A DNA stretch of 64,000 bases from Neisseria dentiae. GTDB taxonomy: Bacteria; Pseudomonadota; Gammaproteobacteria; Burkholderiales; Neisseriaceae. Below, one piece after another: positions 46,181 to 54,883 of this stretch (position 1 is its first letter; each line of letters opens with the position of its first letter). The notes under the pieces are model-generated. The model saw only the letters and a list, made by a program, of their open reading frames with translations. It was not told the DNA's origin and did no database searches. The translations under genes and the position numbers were made by a program. The stretch covers positions 1 to 64,000 of the forward strand of contig NZ_JANIKQ010000001.1 in the NCBI RefSeq assembly GCF_024580525.1, read 5' to 3'.

Positions 46181-47502
46181 TCAGATTGGTTTGCCGGCAC
46201 GTTTTCAGACGGCCTGTTTGCAGATTGTTCAAAAGAATGCGCTTTGTCCCACAAAAGGCGCGGGTCGAAAAAATAGGCGGAAAGCATGGTCAGCAGCACC
46301 ACCAGGCAGAAATACACCGCTGCCTGCCCCGGCACCACCCGCGCCACATAGGTGTGGAACGCACTCATCAAGATGATAATCACAAAAATATCGATCATCG
46401 ACCATTTGCCGATGGATTCTGTGAAACGGTAGAGCCGCTGCATGGTGCGTGCACCGGCGGGCAGGCCGTAGCGCGCACTGATATTGAGCACCAGCAGCAG
46501 CACGATTTTCGCCCCCGGCACCAAAATGCTGGCGCTGAAAATAATCACCGCAATCAGCTTGTCGCCGTCGTTCCACATATACACGATACCGTTGAAAATC
46601 GTGTTGATCTGTACCGTGGTCGGGTTAGAGGAAATCATAATCGGCAACACGTTTGCCGGAACATACAGCAGCATCGCCGCAATCAGAAAAGCGGTGGAAA
46701 CGCTCAAGCTTTTCGGCCGGCGGTCATATAGATCCGCCCCGCACACCCCGCAGGTTGCTTCTTCACGCCCGCGAAAATACAAGCAGCGGCTGCAACAGAT
46801 ACGCCCTTCGGAGGCCGTCTGAACCGCATCCCTGCCCAACATACGGTGGATTTTGTAATACACCCAATGTTGCGGAATCGAAACCGACGTACGGATCAGC
46901 ATCACCGCCAGCACAAACATCAGATAAAACGCCGCACCGAATTCCACTTTCGCCACAGAAGAGAGCTTGATATAAGCCACCAGCGTTGAAATAAAAAACA
47001 CATCAACCATAATCCAATGGCGCAGCCGAACCAGTGTGCGCGTGGCATACAGCAGGCCGGGATACACTTTCTCGCGCCACAACGCCGAATAAACATAGAT
47101 ACACAGCAGCAAAAACAGCAGCGGCGTGCCGAAAGTCAGCACAAACATCACTTCGGCCAAAAAGCCGAAATCCAGCAACACCAAGCGCTTCATCATAGCA
47201 GGCAGCGACAGAATCGAAGTTACCCCCGCCATCGTTACCGTAACAAACATCATGCTGTACACAAAAGCCATCAGCACCAACGAAGCGCTTGCATAGGCCA
47301 AAGGTGCGATATAGGGATTTTTCTCCACCTCCACCACTTCGTAGCCGCAGTTCGGGCAATGCGCTTCCTGCCCCTGCCACAAGCGCGGCAGCGCCATACG
47401 CTGCCCGCACTCGGGGCAATCGAGCGTATGCGCGGGCAGCGCCGAATCACGTTGCAGCGTGTGATAACGCCACCAGCGGCGGTAGTTTCGAACAAATTTC
47501 AC
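46177..47502 (-). CDS. pqiA: Membrane protein PqiA
   Basis: The 441-residue inner-membrane protein has two homologous halves. Each begins with a zinc-ribbon type CxxC pair: CPECGQRM with CPNCGYEV in the first half and CSRCLYF with CGVCGADL in the second. Each half then has about four membrane segments. This is the PqiA/YebS layout. It is thought to work with PqiB in lipid movement between the membranes. First of the three pqi genes. Confidence 0.93.
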   Translation of the reverse strand: MKFVRNYRRWWRYHTLQRDSALPAHTLDCPECGQRMALPRLWQGQEAHCPNCGYEVVEVEKNPYIAPLAYASASLVLMAFVYSMMFVTVTMAGVTSILSLPAMMKRLVLLDFGFLAEVMFVLTFGTPLLFLLLCIYVYSALWREKVYPGLLYATRTLVRLRHWIMVDVFFISTLVAYIKLSSVAKVEFGAAFYLMFVLAVMLIRTSVSIPQHWVYYKIHRMLGRDAVQTASEGRICCSRCLYFRGREEATCGVCGADLYDRRPKSLSVSTAFLIAAMLLYVPANVLPIMISSNPTTVQINTIFNGIVYMWNDGDKLIAVIIFSASILVPGAKIVLLLVLNISARYGLPAGARTMQRLYRFTESIGKWSMIDIFVIIILMSAFHTYVARVVPGQAAVYFCLVVLLTMLSAYFFDPRLLWDKAHSFEQSANRPSENVPANQSE

Positions 47503-47858
47503 GGCTTTTCAGACGGCCTTTTCCGTCGGCCGGCGATAAAATGAAACGCGTATTATAGCTGATAAAGTGCAGCTTTTTCGGATAGCGGGTGTAAAAGGAC
47601 ACAACCATATCGGTATCGTATCAGGGCTAGGTCTTTGCAAAGTCAGACCATCCCAAAAGTCTGATTTCCATCATTAGCTTCGCAAGCCCGTTACGTAGGA
47701 ATGGCGCAGCGGACTTGCGAGAATCTAAGCATTCAGACGGCCTTAAGGAGGCTCGGGCCGTATGAAATGCACACCATAAAAACAAAGACAACCGCCGGAC
47801 ATCCGAAAATAGATGAAACCGGCGGTTTGCTTTATCTTTGATAATCGGTTGTCGCAAA
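47503..47858. other. Intergenic stretch with repeat debris
   Basis: The gap between pqiA and lemA has no gene. It contains a single uptake sequence next to pqiA (47508), a fragment of the GGTCTTTGCAAA repeat end (47629-47643), an inverted CGCAAG/CTTGCG pair within 47681-47720, a uptake sequence at 47734 and the lemA terminator at 47790-47827. Confidence 0.6.
47790..47827 (-). terminator. Intrinsic terminator of lemA
   Basis: AACCGCCGG pairs with CCGGCGGTT across a 20-base loop about 30 bases past the lemA stop; the minus strand continues into TTGTCTTTGTTTTTA. Unlike most terminators in the window it contains no uptake sequence. Confidence 0.65.
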
Positions 47859-48446
47859 CTACATCAAAACACGCGGGCTGATACCGATAGCGGTATTGTC
47901 TTCAAACTTCAATAAAGCGGCGTTTCTGTTGTGCCCGAGAAATCCGGCCAACACATTGGCCGGAAATGATTGGCGCATGGTATTGTAGGAAACGGCCGAA
48001 TCATTATAGGTTTGGCGTGCTGCCGCCACCCGGCTTTCCACATTGTCCAATGCCTCGATTAAGCGGCGGATATCCGGCTCCGACTTCAATTCGGGGTAGT
48101 TTGCAATCACACTCTGCAAATGGCGCAATGCCGCATTCAACTCGGTTTCCACCGCACCCAAAGAAGCAAGCGAACTTTCATCAATATTGGCCGATGCAGC
48201 CAGCAAAACCACTTCTGCACGGGCACGGGCAGAAGTTACCGCCTTTAAAACGGCAGGCGTGTGGTTGAGATAATCTTTAGAAACATCCACCAAAGAAGGA
48301 ATAATATCGTGGCGGCGTTTGAGCTGGATTTGAATTTGTGAAAAAGCCTTGAGATATTGCCTTTTTCCGGCCAACAACCGTTTATAAACCATTATCGGCA
48401 GCAACATGCAGAAAACAATCAGAAGCAAAGTGAGAAGCGGTTCCAT
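47859..48446 (-). CDS. lemA: LemA family protein
   Basis: The start at 48446 (MEPLLTLLLIVFCMLL) has AAGGA eight bases upstream and gives 195 residues; an ATG three codons earlier abuts that site. The protein has one N-terminal membrane segment and a long helical domain with the LemA blocks RRHDIIPSLVDVSKDYL, LNAALRHLQSVIANYPELK and AARQTYNDSAVSYNTMRQSFPANVLAGF. The function of LemA proteins is not known. No TPM-domain partner gene, common next to lemA, is nearby. Confidence 0.9.
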   Translation of the reverse strand: MEPLLTLLLIVFCMLLPIMVYKRLLAGKRQYLKAFSQIQIQLKRRHDIIPSLVDVSKDYLNHTPAVLKAVTSARARAEVVLLAASANIDESSLASLGAVETELNAALRHLQSVIANYPELKSEPDIRRLIEALDNVESRVAAARQTYNDSAVSYNTMRQSFPANVLAGFLGHNRNAALLKFEDNTAIGISPRVLM

Positions 48447-48764
48447 GACAAACATCCTTGTTAATCGGTTATCCCCCGCGTAATTACCGGGCTTTTTTAT
48501 TGTTTATTTGTTCTTAGTATCAACGTTGTAATTATAACCAATCAAAAGAAATGTATCCATATGTTAAGTTATGCAAGGATAAATTTGGCGGATAATGTTG
48601 TATTCTTACACCATTAAGCCGTTTGCGGGTTACCCTTATGTTTTCCATAATGCCTTTACTGCACAACAATGAAACGGCTGCCCACACTTTCAGACGGCCT
48701 CACGCTGCAACGCCGCCAAACCGGCATGCAGGCAACACCAACGGCCGGTCGGTATATTATTTAG
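48447..48764. other. Intergenic stretch without gene
   Basis: These 318 bases between lemA and the methyltransferase gene hold one uptake sequence (near 48689) and AT-rich sequence around 48530-48610 that could carry the lemA promoter. I see no conserved frame or RNA structure. Confidence 0.5.
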
Positions 48765-49457
48765 TTATCCTGTGCGGTTTTTTATTCTCGCCATCCCCAG
48801 TATCATTTCACGCTCATCCTGAAGGGCTTGTTCGTATTCCGGCAATATATGCATTCCTGCCACATGTTTATGCAACACCAATCCATATACCGCTGCGGCA
48901 TGCGGCCACCAGCGGTTGCCTGCCGCTTCCATAAAACGGCAAAGCCGTAGCAACCGTTCGTGCTCAAAAGGCGGAACGTAAACCATAAATTGGCCGAAAG
49001 CGATTTCAAAACCTAACGCTTTTGCATTTTCTTTCAGTGTCGGCAAAGGCAGGCAATGCTTTTTAGCAGGCAGCAATCTGCCGTCGAACCATTTGCTGTA
49101 TCCCCATAGAGAATAAGGATTAAACCCCGTCAACACTATCCTGCCTTCCGGTTTCAGCACACGGTAGGCCTCGGCAAGCGTAATATGGGGAGCACCGCTG
49201 CATTCCAACGTATGCGGCATTAATAATATATCTACCGACTCATCGGCCCATGCCCACACGCCCGCTTCCATATAAAAATCACGGACGTTGCAAAGCCATG
49301 TACCGGACGGCTTCAGCCATCCGCCCATGCCTGCCTGAACAGCCACCTGCAAACTATTACGGATTGGAAATCGATTAAAAAAAATTCTTTCTAAATCAGC
49401 AATATAACAACCAGCAGCTGTTTCTAAAAACCATCTGTCAAACATTTCGAAATTCAC
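48765..49457 (-). CDS. Class I SAM-dependent methyltransferase
   Basis: The 230-residue product belongs to the small methyltransferase family commonly found next to gloB, rnhA and mltD in beta- and gamma-proteobacteria. The SAM-binding glycine motif is poor (VAVQAGMGGW), but the later motifs are clear: ESVDILLMPHTLECSGAPH and RVLKPEGRIVLTGFNPYSLWG. The substrate is unknown. Divergent from mltD across 199 bases, which repeats the usual mltD neighbourhood. Confidence 0.85.
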   Translation of the reverse strand: MNFEMFDRWFLETAAGCYIADLERIFFNRFPIRNSLQVAVQAGMGGWLKPSGTWLCNVRDFYMEAGVWAWADESVDILLMPHTLECSGAPHITLAEAYRVLKPEGRIVLTGFNPYSLWGYSKWFDGRLLPAKKHCLPLPTLKENAKALGFEIAFGQFMVYVPPFEHERLLRLCRFMEAAGNRWWPHAAAVYGLVLHKHVAGMHILPEYEQALQDEREMILGMARIKNRTG

Positions 49458-49586
49458 GCCGTCCGAACCTTATTTTGTTTATAAACAATCATAACAGCAC
49501 ATAAAATATACCTGTAAAAATTCTTTCATCTGATATGATTTATACAGTAAGCATTTCAATTGCTTCAGATATTTCCTGATAATTTC

Positions 49587-49615
49587 TTGACTTCATGCCC
49601 TTAAAATATTACTAT
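49587..49615 (+). promoter_or_regulatory. Probable sigma-70 promoter of mltD
   Basis: TTGACT (49587-49592) and TACTAT (49610-49615) are 17 bases apart, with a predicted start near 49622, about 35 bases before the mltD ATG. Confidence 0.5.
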
Positions 49616-49656
49616 CCCTTACATTCAAAATCACTATCCCGGAATTTATCAAGACT

Positions 49657-51786
49657 ATGGCCAAACTAAAATCTATAGCCTTAGCCGTTACCGGCGTATC
49701 GGCAGTTTCAGGTGCAGCATACACCCACGCAGCCCCCTCCAGTCAAACAGCAGGTATGGCAATGATGCGTTTGAATTCGTCACTACTCGATCAAGAGCAA
49801 AGAAACCAAAACAACCTTGCATCAGGCAGTTTGTGGAATGCTATGCGCAAAGATTTCCGTATGGCCGAAGTCAATTCCGATTTGGTGCGTAGCCACGAAA
49901 ACAAATTTTCTGCCAGCCGTGCCTATTTCGACCGCACCATCAACCGCAGCAAACCCTATATGTATCATATTGCGAACGAAGTGAAAAAGCGCAATATGCC
50001 CGCCGAAATCGCCCTGCTCCCCTTTATCGAAAGCGCATTCGTTACCAAAGCCAAATCACATGTCGGCGCATCGGGCTTATGGCAGTTTATGCCCGCCACC
50101 GGCCGCCACTTCGGTTTGGAGCGCACAGCCTTGTATGACGGCCGCCATGATGTTTATGCCGCTACCAATGCCGCATTAAACTATCTCGAATACCTGCACG
50201 GCATGTTCGGCGACTGGTCGTTGGCATTGGCTGCTTACAACTGGGGTGAAGGCAACGTAAGCCGTGCGATCAACCGCGCACGCGCGCAAGGCTTGGAGCC
50301 GGTGTATGAAAATCTGCGGATGCCCGCCGAAACCCGCAATTATGTGCCCAAACTTCTTGCCGTACGCAATATTGTGAAAAACCCGCAGGCTTTCGGCATG
50401 GGCTTGAGCGATATCGAAAACAAACCTTATTTCAAGGCTGTAGATGTCGACAAACCTATCGATACTAGTGCTATCGCACGTTTGGCGAATATCAGCGAAA
50501 GTGAATTTTTGGCACTGAACCCGGCATTCAACGCTCCCGTTTTCGTACCGAAAGCCAACCGCAAACTGCTGTTGCCGGCTCACGCCACCTCCACATTCGA
50601 GAAAAATTACCGTAATGCCAAATCCGACGAACTGCTTTCTTGGAATGTTTACACAGCAGGCGGCAAAACCAGCCTGAACCGTATTGCCGCCGAAGCCGGC
50701 ATGAGCGTAGCCGAACTCAAACGTTTGAATAACACCAACAGCGATTCGCTCAATTCGGGTCGTAATCTTTTGGTGGCCAAAAACAGTCTTAAAGACGGCG
50801 GCAACGACTTCAATTATGTACGTACCGAAACCGAAAGCAGCCCGCTGCCGAACAGCTACAACACCAACGTTGCCTCGCTGAAACAAATTAACGGCTCCGA
50901 TATCAAGGTGGCCGAATCCAGCTCGGCTCCGATCGCCATTTTGGCAGGCCAAACAAAACCTGCTGTTGAAAAACGCAATGCCTCGCCCGCACCGATTTCT
51001 ATTGCGGCCTCACTGGTTGCACCCAATCAGCTCCCGGAAAAAGCAGATACCGCAATTGCAAAAGCTGATTCCGTTAAAATAGAAAAGGTTGATCTTGCCA
51101 CCGTTCAATCACCTGAAGCCTCCACAGTAGCTATTGCAGAACCGCTTCCTTTACCCACACAAACCTCCGCAACACCCGCGCCCGAGCAACCGGCACCTTC
51201 CGACGAACCTGCGGATGTTGCAGTAAACAGCACTACCCTGCCCAACCGCGCACCTCAGGCAGCCCAATCTGAAGATCCTTTGCTGGCGCTGGTTAATGAT
51301 GCAGAACAACAGCGTTTGAATACTGCAAACAGCATTAAAAACACACTCGCCCAACTGGAGGCTGACGAAACCGCCAACAAAGCCCGTGTTGACCGCATTG
51401 TTGTCAGCCGCGCAAAACAGCAACAACGCACTGAAGCACGATTGGCCCGGGCCAATGCTGCTGCGCAACAGGCCAATAACACCCACCGAGTAGAAACCGG
51501 CGACACCTTATTTAATATTTCCCAGCGTTATAACTTAAGCGTAGCCGATTTGATTACTGTTAACAATATCAAAGGCAACAGTATCCGCAAAGGCCAAGTG
51601 TTGAAAGTAACCGCCGCCTCTACACAACGCAATGCCGTGCGTAACGTTTCTTATACCGTGCGCAAAGGCGATACGCTTAACACGATTGCCAGCCGCTTTA
51701 ATGTTGATGTAAACGACATCCGCCGTTGGAACCGCAATACCCGCACGGTTACACCGGGTCAACGTCTGAAACTGATGGGCAGCTGA
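49657..51786 (+). CDS. mltD: Membrane-bound lytic murein transglycosylase D
   Basis: MltD cleaves peptidoglycan glycan strands. The 709-residue product has an N-terminal signal sequence, an SLT domain with the catalytic glutamate in LLPFIESAF (Glu125) followed by SGLWQFMPATGRHFGL, and LysM wall-binding domains. Two clear LysM copies close the protein (HRVETGDTLFNISQRY and YTVRKGDTLNTIASRF); a third, weaker one is near 330-385 (LLSWNVYTAGGKTSLNRIA). A Pro/Ala-rich low-complexity linker of about 150 residues separates the copies, making this longer than E. coli MltD (452). The signal has no lipobox, so it may be soluble in the periplasm. A standard hairpin terminator follows. Confidence 0.92.
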   Translation: MAKLKSIALAVTGVSAVSGAAYTHAAPSSQTAGMAMMRLNSSLLDQEQRNQNNLASGSLWNAMRKDFRMAEVNSDLVRSHENKFSASRAYFDRTINRSKPYMYHIANEVKKRNMPAEIALLPFIESAFVTKAKSHVGASGLWQFMPATGRHFGLERTALYDGRHDVYAATNAALNYLEYLHGMFGDWSLALAAYNWGEGNVSRAINRARAQGLEPVYENLRMPAETRNYVPKLLAVRNIVKNPQAFGMGLSDIENKPYFKAVDVDKPIDTSAIARLANISESEFLALNPAFNAPVFVPKANRKLLLPAHATSTFEKNYRNAKSDELLSWNVYTAGGKTSLNRIAAEAGMSVAELKRLNNTNSDSLNSGRNLLVAKNSLKDGGNDFNYVRTETESSPLPNSYNTNVASLKQINGSDIKVAESSSAPIAILAGQTKPAVEKRNASPAPISIAASLVAPNQLPEKADTAIAKADSVKIEKVDLATVQSPEASTVAIAEPLPLPTQTSATPAPEQPAPSDEPADVAVNSTTLPNRAPQAAQSEDPLLALVNDAEQQRLNTANSIKNTLAQLEADETANKARVDRIVVSRAKQQQRTEARLARANAAAQQANNTHRVETGDTLFNISQRYNLSVADLITVNNIKGNSIRKGQVLKVTAASTQRNAVRNVSYTVRKGDTLNTIASRFNVDVNDIRRWNRNTRTVTPGQRLKLMGS

Positions 51787-51818
51787 TTATTGTTGATATA
51801 AACTCATACAATCAAAAC

Positions 51819-51850
51819 AATACCCGATGGTTTTCATCGGGTATTTTGTT
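51819..51850 (+). terminator. Intrinsic terminator of mltD
   Basis: AATACCCGATG and CATCGGGTATT form an 11-bp stem with a five-base loop followed by TTGTTTT. An uptake sequence begins immediately after. Confidence 0.8.
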
Positions 51851-51920
51851 TTCAGACGGCCTGCCATATATAAGAGCTTGAATTCTTTGTAAAATTCATG
51901 CCGACACACAAAACCCCTAT

Positions 51921-51987
51921 GCCATACTATGGCTCAATTCGAGTATCTTCTTGTTTCAAAAAATAGTAGATATTCGAGTCAAACCTA
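51921..51987. repeat. Palindromic dispersed repeat, decayed copy 5
   Basis: GCCATACT, then ATTCGAGTATCTTCTTGTTTC and TATTCGAGTCAAACC follow the layout of copy 1 but both arms have several changes. It lies against the 3' end of mdaB. Confidence 0.55.
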
Positions 51988-51990
51988 TTT

Positions 51991-52569
51991 TCAGGCAAAC
52001 ACTTGATGTAGATGTGCCTGATAATCAGCAATAAATTTCGGTACATCCGGTGCCTTCATCACATCATTGCAGATGAAAGTGGGCAGCGGTTCTATGCCGA
52101 GAAATTCGTTAGCTTTATGGAAATGCAGATAAGCGCCGTCTACACCAACGCCGCCAAAAAATTCAGCAGGTTCGTTGAAAGCTTCAATGGGTGCATTCCA
52201 AGTGAGCGACAACATATGTTTTTTACCTTGCAGCAAACCGCCTTTACCGTAGTTTTTGCTGGGATCGGTACGATGGCGCCCGTCACTGGCATACAGTTTG
52301 CCGTGCCCGGCGGTAAATACTTCATCAATATATTTTTTAACAATCCATGGCTCGCCCATCCACCAGCCGGGCATCTGCCAAATAACGGCATCCATCCACA
52401 AAAAGTTTTCGACTTCGGTTTCGATATCATAACCTTGGTCGATAACGGTTTCGCGCACCTGATGTCTCATAGCAGCCAATGTTATACGGGCGGTTTCGTG
52501 CAAGGTGCGGTTAAGTTCTCCGTGGCTATGGGCAAATGCTTTGCCACCATTTAACAATAAGATATTCAT
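51991..52569 (-). CDS. mdaB: NADPH quinone reductase MdaB (flavodoxin-like fold)
   Basis: The 192-residue product matches MdaB, an FAD-containing two-electron quinone reductase that limits redox cycling. Family blocks are MNILLLNGGKAFAHSHGELN, WQMPGWWMGEPWIVKKYIDEVF and LSLTWNAPIEAF. Length is equal to E. coli MdaB (193). It stands alone on the minus strand and is about 230 bases from ppiD. Confidence 0.92.
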   Translation of the reverse strand: MNILLLNGGKAFAHSHGELNRTLHETARITLAAMRHQVRETVIDQGYDIETEVENFLWMDAVIWQMPGWWMGEPWIVKKYIDEVFTAGHGKLYASDGRHRTDPSKNYGKGGLLQGKKHMLSLTWNAPIEAFNEPAEFFGGVGVDGAYLHFHKANEFLGIEPLPTFICNDVMKAPDVPKFIADYQAHLHQVFA

Positions 52570-52750
52570 ATTTCAGCTCTCTTTCTGATTAAGGTAAGCC
52601 ATTTGGCCGTCTGAACAGATATTTCCACCGGCTTGTCAAATCATTATTATAAAAACATTTTTCCTATTTGGCTCATCGTGTTTAACAATAACCCGTATTA
52701 CGCGAAACGATATGAAGCCCATATTCCGGCCGTCTGAAAACCCTCCATAA

Positions 52751-52790
52751 AAAAACACAGAGGCAGAAATCAACCGGCCTCTGTGTTTTT
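52751..52790 (-). terminator. Intrinsic terminator of ppiD
   Basis: A 14-bp stem (AAAAACACAGAGGC and its complement) with a 12-base loop lies ten bases past the ppiD stop, with T-runs on both strands. Confidence 0.8.
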
Positions 52791-52799
52791 ATACGCTTT

Positions 52800-54644
52800 T
52801 TATTGTTGTTCAGGGTTCACTTTTTGCGCCCCTTGGGTTTGCTTGATGGTACTGCCCAGATAACTTACCAATGCGCTGAAAGAAGCATTGCTTTGGCTTT
52901 CTGCCAACGCCAGCTTGGCGGGTTTTAATTGTTCCGTTATGTTTTCAGGTGTTTTAACAGCCTGTACCTCCACCAACACCGGCGCAGGCAGGTTCGACAA
53001 CAACACATAAGCCGGCTTGCCGTTTTCGGGTCGGGCTTTAATCAGCTGTGCATAAGCCTCCGGCGGCATAGACTGGCGCGCCTGTTCGGCAGTCAACTGT
53101 GAAACCGGCGACCATTTCAAATCAGCGGCTTTACCTTTTTGTACATCTGCCAGCACCTGTTTGGCTTTGGCTTCCGCCAAACGGGTAGCTTCTGTGCGCA
53201 AATAGTCTGCTTTCACGAAATTTTTCGCTTCTTCAAACGGTTGTGTTTTTTGCTCGCGAACTTCTTTCGCACGCACCACCCACACCAAACCTTCATTAAC
53301 AGTAATCGGTTCTGAGTTATGCTTTTTCTTCATCACATCATCGCTGAAAATAGCATTAATCAGATTATCGGGCATGCCGGCGGCTTTACCGTTTTCTTTG
53401 GTGAGCCAATCTGCGGGAGCTTGCAGCTTCAAGCCGGTTTTCTTGGCCACTTCCGCCAAGCTGCCGGGGTTGTTGAATGCTTCTTCGGCCAATTTTTCTT
53501 TGGCTTCGTTAAAGGCTGTTGCGGCTTTTTTCTGTTTCAACTCCGCTTCCAAACGGGCTTTTTCCTGCTCGAATGAAGGTTTGTCCTGAATATTCAAAAT
53601 GGTGATGATATGGTAGCCGGCGGCCGTCTGAACCACTTCGCTGATCTCACCTTTTTTGAGCGAAAAGGCACGGTCTTCAAATTCTTTCAGCAAACCGCCG
53701 TCTTGAGGCAAGTAGCCCAGATTACCGCCGTTGGTGGCAGATGCCTCGTCGCGTGAATACTGTTTGGCCAGTGCGGCGAATTTAGACGGGTTGGCTTTAA
53801 GCTGGGCCAATACTTTTTCGGCCTCTGCTTTAGCGGCTGCCCTCACGTTTTCAGGTGCATCTTGAGGCACGGTAAACAGAATATGGGCGATTTCGCGCTT
53901 GGGTTTGGCTGATGCACTTTCCTGCTCGAAAGCTTTTTTCAACTCTTCTTCACTCACGGTTTGCTGTTTGGCCACATCTTGAATATTCAAAGCCACATGC
54001 TCCACTTTAACCGCTTGCGGAATCACATAGTCTTTTTTATTGGCATCATAATATTTTTTCAGCACGGCATCGTCTGTTTTCACTTGCTGCACAAACGCTT
54101 CGGGGCTGAATGATACTGAACGCACGGTGCGCTCGGCCTGCGTGGCCATAATCAGCTGCTTGGCCTGTGCATCGCTAACCAGATTGCCGTTATTAACCAA
54201 GCTGATCAGGTTGTTTACCGCAAATTCGTTGCGGATTTCTTCAATCAGCTGGTCTTCCGACATTTGGCGCTGGTTCAGATACTGGTTGAAGATGTTTTGA
54301 CTGAATTTACCGTTTTGGTCGTGAAAACTGGGTTCGTCGACAATAATCTGCTTAAGCTGCTCCTGCGAAACGGAAATACCCATTTCACGCGCGCCTTCGG
54401 TCAGCAAGGCTCGCTGCACCAACGCATTGAATACCGCATCACGCGATTCGCTGCCGCCGGCGGCCTGCATATTCTGCACGGCCGTGTTTAATTGGTGTTC
54501 GCTAACCTTTTGGCCGCCAACTTTAACAATATAATCCGAGCCGGGGGCGGCTACGGTGCTGACACCGAAACCAACGAAAGTCAGTGCAATCAAGCCCAAT
54601 AAAATTTTAGCGGGTGTTTTGTATTTTTCTACGGCTACAAACAT
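52800..54644 (-). CDS. ppiD: Peptidylprolyl isomerase PpiD/SurA-N domain membrane chaperone
   Basis: The 614-residue product has an N-terminal membrane anchor (AKILLGLIALTFVGFGVSTVAA), a SurA_N-type chaperone region, and a parvulin domain with IAHILFTVP and SRDEASATNGGNLGYLPQDGGLLKEFEDRAFSLKKGEIS, followed by a second SurA-like region. Anchored in the inner membrane and facing the periplasm, PpiD meets proteins as they leave the Sec channel. E. coli PpiD is 623 residues. An uptake sequence is translated as VQTA in the parvulin domain. No hupB or lon neighbour is present. Confidence 0.92.
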   Translation of the reverse strand: MFVAVEKYKTPAKILLGLIALTFVGFGVSTVAAPGSDYIVKVGGQKVSEHQLNTAVQNMQAAGGSESRDAVFNALVQRALLTEGAREMGISVSQEQLKQIIVDEPSFHDQNGKFSQNIFNQYLNQRQMSEDQLIEEIRNEFAVNNLISLVNNGNLVSDAQAKQLIMATQAERTVRSVSFSPEAFVQQVKTDDAVLKKYYDANKKDYVIPQAVKVEHVALNIQDVAKQQTVSEEELKKAFEQESASAKPKREIAHILFTVPQDAPENVRAAAKAEAEKVLAQLKANPSKFAALAKQYSRDEASATNGGNLGYLPQDGGLLKEFEDRAFSLKKGEISEVVQTAAGYHIITILNIQDKPSFEQEKARLEAELKQKKAATAFNEAKEKLAEEAFNNPGSLAEVAKKTGLKLQAPADWLTKENGKAAGMPDNLINAIFSDDVMKKKHNSEPITVNEGLVWVVRAKEVREQKTQPFEEAKNFVKADYLRTEATRLAEAKAKQVLADVQKGKAADLKWSPVSQLTAEQARQSMPPEAYAQLIKARPENGKPAYVLLSNLPAPVLVEVQAVKTPENITEQLKPAKLALAESQSNASFSALVSYLGSTIKQTQGAQKVNPEQQ

Positions 54645-54883
54645 GGCATTTAATCAAGATAATAAGGCAAAGGTGCATTGTAACAGCGTTTGCAAGCACT
54701 GTGCAGCTTAAAGAACGCCCGGCGGTCTGCAATCTCCCCAACGGTGTATGCATTGACGACACCGTCATGTTCAAGAGCAAATAAACCTTACATACCAGTT
54801 TCAAGAAACATGCAACTTAAAAATACAGAATGAATATTTTTTGAATTGCTTAATTATGTTGGAAATTGTCGCAATATTTAACA

